A stretch of 64,000 bases of DNA from Mariniphaga sp. (GTDB lineage: Bacteria; Bacteroidota; Bacteroidia; Bacteroidales; Prolixibacteraceae): NCBI GenBank assembly GCA_024636975.1, contig JAGXGA010000067.1, forward strand, positions 21,797 to 85,796, read 5' to 3'. Shown piece by piece: positions 18,301 to 27,015 of the stretch. Under the pieces are notes generated by a model. That model saw only the letters and a list, made by a program, of their open reading frames with translations, ran no database searches and had not been told where the DNA came from. Made by a program: the position numbers and the translations under genes. Positions within the stretch are counted from its first letter, which is position 1; every line of letters starts with the position of its first letter.

Positions 18301-20419
18301 CATAGGTAAGCGGAGAAGCTGTTTTCCTTACTGCCAGGTTGGGATTCTGGCTGGCAGTAACAGTTACCTCATCACTGTCAGAGACAGGTTGACTGTCAGG
18401 ATCGTTTCCTGCAACAGAAGCAGTATTACTAAGGCTACCATTATTCAAATCAACCTGGGAAATTGTATATGATTCTTCAATAGTCACTGATTCTCCGGAA
18501 GCCAGATTACCAATTGATTCTTCCAAATTAAGCAATTGATCTGATACAGTTACATCGGCAAGAATAACATTACCCGTATTCTCTACTACAATTGTATAAG
18601 CTATAATATCACCTGCAGAATTATACGTTGCAGGAGAAGCTGTTTTGGTAATTGTAATACCGGGGCTTTGGGTGGCAGATATTGTAACATTATCACTCAC
18701 ATTAATTGTATTCCCATCTGATGCTGTAGCTGTATTGGTAAGGGAGCCTGTATTAAGATCAGCCTGCGTAATTATATAAGTTTCGGTAAAAGATCGGGTA
18801 CCTTCAGGTGCAAGATTTGGAATGGATTCACTTAAGTCAATAAGAGGGTCTGTAACAGTTATATTGGAAAGGGTAACATTACCTGTGTTTTCAACAGTAA
18901 TTGTAAAATCGATCTCCTGGCCGACTGAACTATAGATAGTGGGCGATGCGGTTTTTATAATTGACAAATCCTGGCTGGTCTCTGCTTTTACTTCAGCTAC
19001 AGCACTGACTGTTTGTGAACCACCATACGTAGCAGTTGCTGTATTAGTAAGGCTGCCTGCATTAATATCACCCTGTTCAATTGTGTATATTTCAGTAAAA
19101 TCTTCAGTATCACCAGGAGCAAGGCTGGGAATGGTTGTTGAAAGGCCTGTCAAAGGATCTTCTATACCTATATTGGTAAGGGTAACATTTCCTGTATTTT
19201 CTACTACAATTGTATAAGTAATGTCATCTCCTACCTCATCATAAGTTGCAGGTAAAGCAGTTTTACTGATGGTAAGCGCCGGAGTTACATCGGCATTTAC
19301 TGTTTCTTCAGCACTTTCATTAATTGAACCACCATTTTTAGCAGTAACCGTATTGGTAAAAGTACCGGCATTCAAATCGGCCTGAATTATTTCGTAAGTT
19401 GTAGTGAATGTTTGCTCAGCACCGGGAGCAAGGCTGGCAATAGTTTCATTCATGCCGGTCTTAAGGTCTTCTACAGCTATTCCTGTAAGGGTAACGTTCC
19501 CGCTATTCTCAACTACAATGGTATAGGTTATTACATCGCCAACGGAATCATAGGTTGTTGGTGGTGAAGCAGTTTTACTGATGGTAAGCGCCGGAGTTAC
19601 ATCGGCATTTACTGTTTCTTCAGCACTTTCATTAATTGAACCACCATCTTTAGCAGTAACCGTATTGGTAAAAGTACTGGCATTCAAATCGGCCTGAATT
19701 ATTTCGTAAGTTGTAGTGAATGTTTGCTGAGCACCGGGAGCAAGGCTGGCAATAGTTTCATTCATGCCGGTCTTAAGGTCTTCTACAGTTATTCCTGTAA
19801 GGGTAACGTTCCCGCTATTCTCAACTACAATGGTATAGGTTATTACATCGCCAACGGAATCATAGGTTGTTGGTGGTGAAACAGTTTTGGTAAGACTTAA
19901 AGCCGGCAGCTGATCTATTGTTACCACTACATATTGGGTATTCTCTATTCCTTCCGCAGTGGTTACCGTGGCATTATTTTCAATAGCAATGCCGGTATTT
20001 ATAATATCCTGGGAAACGGGATTATTATATGTACCAATTACAGACTCTCCGGGTGCTAAAGTTGTTAAATCCAAAAAAATGTCTCCAAATTCATTGTCAT
20101 TAACCTTTACCTCTGTTAATATTTCATCTCCGGTATTTGTTACAGTATAGGTATAAGTAACTTCTGTAGGAGCGGAGACTATTGCGGGATCGGCAGTAAT
20201 TTCAAGTGACACAATTGCTGCCTGTGCAAATTTATTATCTATTTCTGTATTGAAATTCTCAGCAGTCGAACCATAAACCGGCACCAGAATACAAGCAATG
20301 TAAATAAGAATCCTGAACGATTTAATAAATTTTCCTGCTACCCCTGATATACAGGAAGTAAATGACCGAAAATATAAATAAAGCTGTAAAACAGTTATAT
20401 CAAAAAAGAATGATTTCAT
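15398..20419 (-). CDS. Giant repeat adhesin with type B T9SS sorting domain
   Basis: A 1673-residue surface protein. A hydrophobic export segment (SFRILIYIACILVPVYG) sits unusually far in, after about 33 residues. Eight DUF11/DUF7507-like domains of about 104 residues follow (about 70-895), with the repeating phrase YTIVVENTGNVTLT. Next come four CshA-type fibril repeats (about 900-1340, each opening with a PPVANDD-like phrase), then two more DUF11-like domains. The C terminus (about 1573-1673) is a CHU_C domain (IPNGFSPNDDGIQD, IFNRWGNRVYE, AGTYYYIL). It is probably exported by T9SS with the PorP/SprF barrel encoded next. Repeats 2 and 3 are nearly identical in DNA. Confidence 0.93.
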   Translation of the reverse strand: MKSFFFDITVLQLYLYFRSFTSCISGVAGKFIKSFRILIYIACILVPVYGSTAENFNTEIDNKFAQAAIVSLEITADPAIVSAPTEVTYTYTVTNTGDEILTEVKVNDNEFGDIFLDLTTLAPGESVIGTYNNPVSQDIINTGIAIENNATVTTAEGIENTQYVVVTIDQLPALSLTKTVSPPTTYDSVGDVITYTIVVENSGNVTLTGITVEDLKTGMNETIASLAPGAQQTFTTTYEIIQADLNASTFTNTVTAKDGGSINESAEETVNADVTPALTISKTASPPTTYDSVGDVITYTIVVENSGNVTLTGIAVEDLKTGMNETIASLAPGAEQTFTTTYEIIQADLNAGTFTNTVTAKNGGSINESAEETVNADVTPALTISKTALPATYDEVGDDITYTIVVENTGNVTLTNIGIEDPLTGLSTTIPSLAPGDTEDFTEIYTIEQGDINAGSLTNTATATYGGSQTVSAVAEVKAETSQDLSIIKTASPTIYSSVGQEIDFTITVENTGNVTLSNITVTDPLIDLSESIPNLAPEGTRSFTETYIITQADLNTGSLTNTATASDGNTINVSDNVTISATQSPGITITKTASPATYNSAGDIIAYTIVVENTGNVILADVTVSDQLLNLEESIGNLASGESVTIEESYTISQVDLNNGSLSNTASVAGNDPDSQPVSDSDEVTVTASQNPNLAVRKTASPLTYDSVGDEITYTIEVENTGNVVLLSVVVTDQLIGLTDNIAILAPGEIRTYTESFIINQSHLNSGSITNTVSVTGLGSASIVVNATDDATVTAVQRPGLSVGKSAFQESYKAVGDEINYTIVTENTGNVTITDVTVNDPLVQLNENIGSLNPGDSHSISILYSVTQADLDQGTVINTVVVTGNHGNESVETDDEAVVAALFPPVANDDTSSDHISGNIVEIAILENDLLNDGAQALPSLVAVDLNLEADGIQSELVVQNEGVWNYIIQSGELTFTPQSGFTTDPSPITYLLIEDLTDLSDNASVTVDYNEGEPFAFNDNSTGNIPGEAVTIDIVANDKLSDGSPAFPEAITIDLDSTQSGIQSEYSLPEEGNWVFNSETGEVVFTPLPGFSTNPTPLIYTLIENLTGLSDDGTVIVGYDEQPPLAEDDISAGHSPGDVVTVNILTNDELGDGTQALPVRVVIDINLNRAGVQNELNVAGEGSWSLNSSTGDVTFSPIPGFSGSTEPVTYRLLEILTGLGDNGTITIVYNDEAPVAVDDSSSGNQPGTEVSVNILDNDVLSDGTPASPDLVTVDLDPMAEGLQHELDIEGQGRWMYNEVNGTMIFTPQSGFFADPSPVSYTLCSIWDSEVCSEAEVVIDYEQDASSASIGLVKTGIFNSDDETINYSFEVTNTGNLPVWHIDITDERIGITNLRIIPDTLLPGEAGIVTATYQVTQSDRNVGNVENSALASGLIINGESIEDISGGTVNDDAPTVTPLIQAPSVLVEKQAVLFSLEAVLNEAVTFSIIVTNNGNVILDDVRVEDPLTGFVQDVGQLFPGNSVDYITEYIVLPEDETRGEFENTAIATGIAPDGSEVIDSSTVVVEVEQCEMVIPNGFSPNDDGIQDTWRIKCLEKHPNARVEIFNRWGNRVYEKRNYGNTDVHGIADAWWDGYSTSQRTFGSGKLPAGTYYYILYLQDGLEPVNGYIFLNR
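19261..19884 (-). repeat. Tandem 312-bp duplication inside the adhesin gene
   Basis: 19261-19572 and 19573-19884 are two copies of a 312-bp unit (104 codons) that differ at only a handful of bases. They encode neighbouring DUF11-like domains at about residues 178-386. The other DUF11 domains in the gene are far more diverged, which points to a recent in-frame duplication or gene conversion. Confidence 0.9.
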
Positions 20420-20682
20420 AATCTTTGGTTTTGTTATTATGATTATGCATGCTTTACCAAAGCTTCCACGCCAGAAAATTAGTCATTTATTTAAAACCCG
20501 CAGCAGGTTGGTAAGCATCTAACTTTATTAAAAGGTTCTCCTTCCCCAGGTTGTTCAAATTTTCTCCTAAAATAAGCAGAATTTTTTTTATTCAAATATT
20601 TAATTACTTCTTTATAAAAGCACTAGGGTTTGTTTATAATAAAGTTTTGATTGGAGGCATATTCAGGCAGGGCTGCATTAAA

Positions 20683-22113
20683 TTAAACCTGCGAAGGTAA
20701 ACTGTAAGGATGCCTGTACTCTTTTTGAAACATACTGTTTGCTTCATCATCATCCAATACAGACAATGTTTCCGGATTTAGATTCAAAGTTCTACCTGAT
20801 TTATAGGAAATATTGGCAAGGTGAATCAATGCACAGGAATAAAACCCTTCTTCAATCGGTGCTGTAAGTATACCAGGATCGTTGGCATGGATGGCGTCAA
20901 TGAAATTCTGATAATGGTTCCCTTGTCCTTTTCCTGATTCTCCGGGTTCTCTGCTTTTTCCCATAAAAGTCTGCCACCCATCTACATCTTTCAACATATA
21001 TCCTTTTGAACCGTAAAAGATATTACCCACAACATTGGCAGAACCGGTCATATAGGTGTTGGTAAGACTTTCCCCTGAGCCTAAATGGTTTCCTTCAGGA
21101 TTGCTCATCCAATGCCTGACTTCAAACTGCAGAATTTTCTTTTTATCACCACCACCTTCCTTATCCGAAAATTCAAACATAGCCATCAGCACATTGGGAG
21201 TTTGCTGATCATCGTTAAACATCATATGGCCTCCGACAGCACTTACCTTTGAAGGATACTTAACGCCAAGCCCCCAGCGGGCCACATCCAGTTCATGAAC
21301 GCCCTGGTTACCCAAGTCACCATTGCCATAATCCCAGTGCCAGTGCCAGTTGTAATGAAAGCGATTGCGGTTGAAAGGCCTTAAGGGCGACGGACCTAAC
21401 CACATATCATAATCTACTTTTTCCATCTAACTTTTAGTAAAAGGGCCAATCCACGAATTACTGTCAACTGTGCTGGAATACTTTTCATCCTCCTTCATAT
21501 AGCCGTCAGGATAACTGCCAATGGAATTGCGCCACTTATAACAGATTTCCTTTGCCAGATAAACTTCACCCAGCTTTCCATCCTGCATATATTGAACAGC
21601 CGATTGGGCTGAAGGATTACTTCTTTGTTCGGCACCATCCTGAACTACCACTCCATATTTCTTTGCAGCTTTAAGTAGCATTCGTCCTTCTTCGATGGTA
21701 TGACAGCAGGGCTTTTCAATACTGGCATGTTTGCCCGACTGTATCGCCCAGATGCCTGCAAGGGAGTGCCAGTGATTTGGAGTTACAACCGATACTGCAT
21801 CAATTGATTGATCTTCGAAAAGTATGCGCATATCTTTATATATCTTAGGTTCACGCAAATCTTTATCGGAAAAATGTTTCTTTACCCGATCGGCAAACAG
21901 GTTTTCATCCACATCGCATAAGGCTGCAACCTCTACATTTTTTAATTTTTGGTATTCCTGAATATGCGACTGTCTCATTCCACGGATACCAATAACAGCT
22001 ACATTTATACGATCATTAGCACCCTTCCACCCTGTTCCTGAAAGAATAGTGGGAACTGTAATGATTCCTAAATTTCCCACAGCAGAAGTTTTAATAAATT
22101 TTCGTCTTTGCAT
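20683..22113 (-). pseudogene. Gfo/Idh/MocA family oxidoreductase interrupted by in-frame TAG
   Basis: Two open halves, 21427-22113 (228 residues) and 20683-21426 (247 residues), lie in one frame, separated only by TAG at 21427-21429, with ATG directly after it. The first half has a Tat-like leader (MQRRKFIKTSA), Rossmann motif NVAVIGIRGM and EKPCCH; the second begins MEKVDYDMWLGP and has HYNWHWHWDYGNG and NQGVHELD. Together they make a full-length exported dehydrogenase of about 476 residues. This is either a nonsense mutation, a sequencing error, or two separately started halves; pseudogene is the most economical call. The coding sequence on both sides shows no other damage. Confidence 0.8.
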
Positions 22114-22300
22114 TACTTCATCTTTTTAAAGACATATATGTTCTACATTTTACAAGTTTAAGAATTATACCAGTTTAAAATGGTTATCTTATAATAAAAT
22201 TAAATGATTACCGACTCTGGTATAAATTTAGTTAAAAAGTTTTGTAAGGGTTAAAGCATATCAACGACTAAAACTATGTTTTAATGAAAAATTAGCTAAA

Positions 22301-23296
22301 ATGAAAATAATATATTTAATAGTGATTATAACATTAGGATTTGCCTGTTCAGTAAATGAAATTGATAGTAAGCCGGAATACGATTCGCAATCTGAATTAT
22401 GGCTTGTCGATACTACTAAAATGACGGGGACAAAAGTAACTGAGGCCTTTCCAATGGTTACCGAACCAGATTATGTAATTGCAAATAAAGCACCATTTGT
22501 GAATTTTAACGAAGAAAAGGCCATAGTATTTAAAATCAAAAATGAAATTTATATTTATCCTATCTGGATGATGGGAGTAGAGGTTGTAAATGACATGCTT
22601 GATGATGTTGGATTTGCTGTAACATATTGTCCTAAAACTAAAACTTCCTATGTCATTAACCGAAAATTAAATGATAATACTTACACATTTAAAGCTTCTG
22701 GCTTATTGTACCAGGATAACCTTGTTTATTATGACACAGAATCAAATAGTTATTGGTCACAAATGCTTTTTAAAAGCATTCATGGTCCTCAAATTAAGCA
22801 AAACCCTGTTTTTATACATTCCTTTGAAATGAACTATAATTCTGCCATACATATATTTCCAGATGCCAAAGTTTTCATAAATTATCCTTCAAATAAAGAA
22901 AATTTTAAATCATTTACCATCAACAAAAGCAATACTGAAGGTGAATTGGTAATAGGCATTTTTGATTTAAAAACTAAACCTGATGTTTTACCTGTATTAA
23001 ATATCGACAGGTTACCTGAAAAGGGAGTATACAGCTACAATGACTTGTTGGTGGTAATTAAAAAAGAATATCAATTTTTAAATGTGTTTAATCGTGTTGC
23101 AGGCAGAACATTTGAATTCCATGATGACTTTCCAAATATTTTAAAAGATAATGAAGGCAATATTTGGGATGTATTTGGCACGGCAATCAGTGGACCGGCC
23201 AAAGGTGAAAAAATGGAAAGGCCTGTTTCATTCATTGCTCAATGGTGGGCATGGATGGGGATATATAATTCTTTTGATCATCTGAATGATAAATAA
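22301..23296 (+). CDS. DUF3179 domain lipoprotein
   Basis: A 331-residue protein with a lipoprotein leader (ITLGFACS, lipid Cys near residue 16). The body matches DUF3179: VTYCPKTKTSYVINR near residue 107, FKASGLLYQDNLVYYD near 130, SYWSQML, and a C-terminal WDVFGTAISGPAKGE. The family has no settled biochemical role; the conserved Cys and Trp positions are seen here. It is probably in the cell envelope. It is divergent from the interrupted oxidoreductase and followed by a gap of about 200 bp holding the LacI promoter. Confidence 0.8.
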   Translation: MKIIYLIVIITLGFACSVNEIDSKPEYDSQSELWLVDTTKMTGTKVTEAFPMVTEPDYVIANKAPFVNFNEEKAIVFKIKNEIYIYPIWMMGVEVVNDMLDDVGFAVTYCPKTKTSYVINRKLNDNTYTFKASGLLYQDNLVYYDTESNSYWSQMLFKSIHGPQIKQNPVFIHSFEMNYNSAIHIFPDAKVFINYPSNKENFKSFTINKSNTEGELVIGIFDLKTKPDVLPVLNIDRLPEKGVYSYNDLLVVIKKEYQFLNVFNRVAGRTFEFHDDFPNILKDNEGNIWDVFGTAISGPAKGEKMERPVSFIAQWWAWMGIYNSFDHLNDK

Positions 23297-23501
23297 TTTT
23301 TCCACCATAAACTATAATTATCTCAAACCAATATAATCCTCTTCTGCAAATAGTTCTGTCATAAAAACACTTTGTATAAAATCCACTCCTGTTCAAATCG
23401 CGGGGGATTTAATTTTTTGATGATCCTTTCTCTGTTTTTATCCTTGAAATGCTATGTAACATTTTTTCCGTGTACGAACACGGCAAGTGAGAAATTTTCG
23501 T

Positions 23502-23509
23502 TAGTTTTG
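23502..23509 (+). promoter_or_regulatory. Probable -7 box of the LacI/sugar-acid cluster
   Basis: TAGTTTTG fits TAnnTTTG and would start transcription near 23516, just ahead of the only region where the LacI protein can start (23532-23560). No good -33 TTG is seen. It supports a start upstream of the GTG at 23656. Confidence 0.4.
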
Positions 23510-23541
23510 CATTTAAGTTCTTCAATAAAAAATGTCAATTA

Positions 23542-24630
23542 ATTAAAAATAAAACTGTTATAGAAACTAAAAAGCAAATACGGATAAAAGATATTGCAGA
23601 AAAAGCAAATGTTTCTATTGGTACTGTTGACAGGGTATTACATAACCGGGGCGAAGTGGCTGAAGATACAAAATCAAAGATACTTCAGATAGTAAAGGAG
23701 ATGGATTACCAGCCCAATATCCTGGCAAGTACATTAGCTTCAAAAAAATCTGCATTGTTTGCAACTCTTTTTCCTGAACCTCCGTCGCCAGAAGGTTACT
23801 GGAATAAACCAGTAGTAGGTGTCAATAAAAGAATAGCGGAACTCCGGCAATATGGAGTACAGGTAGTACCTTTTTCCTTTAGCCAGAATGAACCGAAAAG
23901 CTTTGTAATAAATGCACTAAAAGTTCTTGAACTAAAACCTGATGGTGTTGTCTTTGCTCCTTTCTACAAAAAAGAAGCAACCGAATTTATCGGGCAGTTA
24001 AAAGAATTGAGTATCCCTTTTGTTTTTATCGATTCAGAGATAAAAGAAGCCGGGCAGGTTGGATACATAGGCCAGAATTCTTACCAAAGCGGATTGGTTT
24101 CAGGGAAACTGCTTGATTTAATTCTTCCCGAAGGGAATGTGCTTGTTATTCATTTTGCAAAGGAGATGGACAACCAAAACCACCTGGTGCAACGTGAAAA
24201 AGGTTTTTATGATTGGTATAATAATAACAACAGAGACATCCATCAACTCTACACAATTGAAATTCCAGATACCAATGGCGAGAAATGGATGGAACCGGTA
24301 TTGGAAGCCATTCGCAAAAAGAACATCAAAGGGCTGTTTGTTACCAATTCGAAAGTATTTAATGTAGGCCGGCTGGTAGAAAAGTACAATCTTAATGGAT
24401 TAAAAATAATCGGGCACGACCTGCTGAATGAAAACATTACTTTTTTAAAAAAAGATATCGTACAGTTTTTAATTTGTCAGCGCCCCGAAGAGCAGGGATA
24501 CAATGCCATTAATAAAATTTTCAGGCATGTTGTACAAAAAAGGGTAACTGCCAGGGAAAACTATACATCCATTGACATCGTAACAAAAGAAAATGTAGAT
24601 TATTATAAAGAATTTAAAAAGGATATATAA
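23542..24630 (+). CDS. LacI family transcriptional regulator, start codon unusual or frameshifted
   Basis: The first standard in-frame start is GTG at 23656, but that would remove the DNA-binding helix-turn-helix. The open frame continues upstream to 23491 and encodes IRIKDIAEKANVSIGTVDR, a classic LacI HTH, at 23578-23634. In-frame candidates are ATT at 23542 or ATA at 23560. Alternatively, ATG at 23532 with one base removed before 23546 would read MSINKNKTVIETKK into the HTH. The C-terminal part is a periplasmic-binding-protein-like sensor domain that would bind a sugar or sugar acid. It is the first gene of the cluster and overlaps the SDR gene by 1 bp, so it likely controls it. Confidence 0.8.
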   Translation: MKNKTVIETKKQIRIKDIAEKANVSIGTVDRVLHNRGEVAEDTKSKILQIVKEMDYQPNILASTLASKKSALFATLFPEPPSPEGYWNKPVVGVNKRIAELRQYGVQVVPFSFSQNEPKSFVINALKVLELKPDGVVFAPFYKKEATEFIGQLKELSIPFVFIDSEIKEAGQVGYIGQNSYQSGLVSGKLLDLILPEGNVLVIHFAKEMDNQNHLVQREKGFYDWYNNNNRDIHQLYTIEIPDTNGEKWMEPVLEAIRKKNIKGLFVTNSKVFNVGRLVEKYNLNGLKIIGHDLLNENITFLKKDIVQFLICQRPEEQGYNAINKIFRHVVQKRVTARENYTSIDIVTKENVDYYKEFKKDI

Positions 24631-25475
24631 TGGAGCCAATGTCGTTTAATGATTTAAAAGGAAAAGTAGCCGTATTTACCGGCGGAGCAGGTGTTTTAGG
24701 AAGCGCGATGGTAAAGGCCATGGCCTCGGTGGGTATGAAAATTGCCATTGCCGACATCGATAAGGAAACTGCAGCTAAGGTAGCGGAAGCAATTTCTGCC
24801 GAAACAGGTTCACAGGTAATCGGAGTGGCAGCCAATGTGCTCGACAGGGAATCGCTGGAGCAGGCTAAAGCAGAGATAAATAATCAGTTAGGAGAAATTG
24901 ACATTCTCGTAAATGGTGCAGGTGGAAATAGTCCGCAGGCTACCACCAAACTGGAACAAATGCAGGAGTACGATGACTTGGCCGATACCTTTTACGGCCT
25001 TCAAATGGAAGGTTTCGATAAGGTATTTGCCCTGAATTTTAAAGGTACTGTTCTTCCTACTATGGTTTTTACAACCGATATGCTTAAAAAGAAAAAAGGA
25101 GTAGTGCTTAATATTTCATCTATGAATTCATACAAGCCTCTCACTAAAATACCAGCTTACTCTGCTGCAAAAGCTTCCATAAATAACTTTACTGAATGGC
25201 TATCGGTGCACTTGGCAAAAATGGGAATCAGGGTAAATGCTATTGCTCCCGGTTTTTTCATTACCAATCAGAACCGCTTTCTGGTAACCGATGAAAAAAC
25301 AGGAAACTGGTCGCCCCGCGGACAAAAGATTGTGGATAATACCCCAATGGGCAAATTTGGAGAACCAGACGATTTACAGGGAGCTACGCTATTCCTGCTT
25401 TCCGATGTCTCCAGTTTCATCACCGGAATTGTAATCCCGGTTGATGGAGGATACAGTGCCTACGGAGGAGTTTAA
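24630..25475 (+). CDS. SDR family oxidoreductase, D-mannonate oxidoreductase (UxuB/YjmF-like)
   Basis: A 281-residue NAD(P)-dependent short-chain dehydrogenase. Seen: cofactor loop TGGAGVLGSAM near residue 18, NGAGGNSPQ near 95, catalytic Ser in LNISSMNSY near 160, the YSAAKAS motif with Tyr and Lys near 175, and PVDGGYSAYGGV at the end. The insertion after NGAGG and the UxuA/KDG kinase neighbours match the Bacteroidota mannonate oxidoreductase group, which reduces fructuronate to mannonate. Function is inferred from family and context. A second ATG at 24639 (MSFND) is an alternative start. Confidence 0.8.
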   Translation: MEPMSFNDLKGKVAVFTGGAGVLGSAMVKAMASVGMKIAIADIDKETAAKVAEAISAETGSQVIGVAANVLDRESLEQAKAEINNQLGEIDILVNGAGGNSPQATTKLEQMQEYDDLADTFYGLQMEGFDKVFALNFKGTVLPTMVFTTDMLKKKKGVVLNISSMNSYKPLTKIPAYSAAKASINNFTEWLSVHLAKMGIRVNAIAPGFFITNQNRFLVTDEKTGNWSPRGQKIVDNTPMGKFGEPDDLQGATLFLLSDVSSFITGIVIPVDGGYSAYGGV

Positions 25476-25524
25476 CACTTCTCATAAAAAGTGAATTAAA
25501 TTCAATAATATTTAAACAATTATT

Positions 25525-26925
25525 ATGAAACGAAGAGATTTTCTAACCACTACAGCAGGAGTGGCAGCAGGAGCTTCCCTTATTTCAAATCCGGTTGGCG
25601 CAGCTGTAACCCGGCAATCTAAATTAAAGATTGCAATGGTAGGAACCGGAGTCAGGGGTATTGGCTTCTGGGGGAAAAGAGTTGTTGATAATTACAGCGA
25701 TATTGTGGAATTCGTAGGGTTAAGCGATATCAACCCCGGCAGACTGGAACTGGCAAAAAAACATATGGGAATTAACTGTCCCGTCTTTACTGATTTCGAT
25801 CAGATGATGAAGGAAACCAAACCAGAAATGGTAATTGTTACCACCATGGATTCCACCCATCATGAATTTATTATTAAGGCGATGGAATACGGCGCCAATG
25901 TATTATCGGAGAAGCCTATGACTACCGATGAAATAAAAAGCCAGGCCATTCTTGATGCCGAGAAACGAACCGGAAAAAAATGTACCATTGGGTTCAACTA
26001 CCGTTACGCAACCCTCTTTTCAGCCATTAAAGAACAACTTGCAAAAAAGCCGTTAGGTGATGTTACCTCTGTCGACTTCCACTGGTACCTGAATACATAT
26101 CACGGTGCATCCTATTTTAGACGCTGGCATGGTGAACGAGATAAAGGAGGTACACTTTGGGTGCATAAGGCCACGCACCATTTCGATCTGCTGAACTGGT
26201 TTATCGATTCCGATCCGGTGGAAGTTACGGCTTATGGCGCACTGGAACATTATGGCACAAACAATCCATACAGAGGAGCTAACTGCCGCAACTGTGCTTA
26301 TACCGACAAGTGCGAATACTACTGGGATATAACCAAAAGTCAGCACGACATGGATTTGTATGTAAAAAATGAAAAATACGACGGGTACATTAGGGATAAC
26401 TGTCTTTGGCGTGAAGAAATAGATATTTACGATAAAATGTCGGCCCAGATAAAATATGCAAACAATGTAGTGGTAAATTATTCGCTCACCACTTACTCTC
26501 CCTATGAAGGCTGGCGTATTGCATTTAATGGGAAAGAAGGCCGCCTTGAATCGTGGGAAGACATCCCATGGCGTGGTCAGGAAAAAATTAACCAGGCTCA
26601 GTTGCATGCTGTAGAGATGAACCAAAGCGGAGAAGAAAACATCCGGTACGATGAAATCTTTTTGATGAAGAATTTCAACCCCGATTATCAGATCATAAAA
26701 GTTGAATCAGCAAAAGGTGGTCATGGCGGCGGTGATTCCCGCCTGCAGGATAAAATCTTTCGGGATCCCGATATGGCCGACCCATTCAAACATTCAGCTG
26801 GCACCCGCGATGGAGCCATGTCATGCCTGATTGGAGTTGCCGCACGAAAATCAATTGAGCAACAACGTCCGGTGCATATAGAAGAACTGACTGACCTAAA
26901 ACCCCACCCTACCCGGGGTGCGTAA
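25525..26925 (+). CDS. Gfo/Idh/MocA oxidoreductase with Tat leader and four-cysteine insert
   Basis: A 466-residue dehydrogenase with a twin-arginine-like leader (MKRRDFLTTTAG), so probably folded before export to the periplasm. The Rossmann motif IAMVGTGVRG is near residue 36 and the family EKP motif at 129-131. Substrate-region residues include HKATHHFDLLNW near 214. Cys254, Cys257, Cys263 and Cys293 form a CX2CX5C plus distant Cys pattern that may bind a metal; similar inserts occur in this subfamily. Being between the SDR and uxuA suggests a sugar or sugar-acid substrate, not determinable here. Confidence 0.85.
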   Translation: MKRRDFLTTTAGVAAGASLISNPVGAAVTRQSKLKIAMVGTGVRGIGFWGKRVVDNYSDIVEFVGLSDINPGRLELAKKHMGINCPVFTDFDQMMKETKPEMVIVTTMDSTHHEFIIKAMEYGANVLSEKPMTTDEIKSQAILDAEKRTGKKCTIGFNYRYATLFSAIKEQLAKKPLGDVTSVDFHWYLNTYHGASYFRRWHGERDKGGTLWVHKATHHFDLLNWFIDSDPVEVTAYGALEHYGTNNPYRGANCRNCAYTDKCEYYWDITKSQHDMDLYVKNEKYDGYIRDNCLWREEIDIYDKMSAQIKYANNVVVNYSLTTYSPYEGWRIAFNGKEGRLESWEDIPWRGQEKINQAQLHAVEMNQSGEENIRYDEIFLMKNFNPDYQIIKVESAKGGHGGGDSRLQDKIFRDPDMADPFKHSAGTRDGAMSCLIGVAARKSIEQQRPVHIEELTDLKPHPTRGA

Positions 26926-27015
26926 AAAACAAAAAGGAGGTTAGTAATTCCTTATTATAGATTATTGCAATGAAAACATTCAACTCATTGTTGAATTAAC
27001 AGGACAGGAGGAAAT

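Noticed and set aside
23656..24630. Sugar-binding protein without DNA-binding domain starting at GTG 23656
   Set aside because: The upstream in-frame sequence encodes a clear LacI helix-turn-helix, so this start would cut a conserved domain.
26053..26625. 190-residue antisense frame in the Gfo/Idh/MocA gene
   Set aside because: The coding strand is certain from motifs, and the antisense frame shows no domain or start signal.
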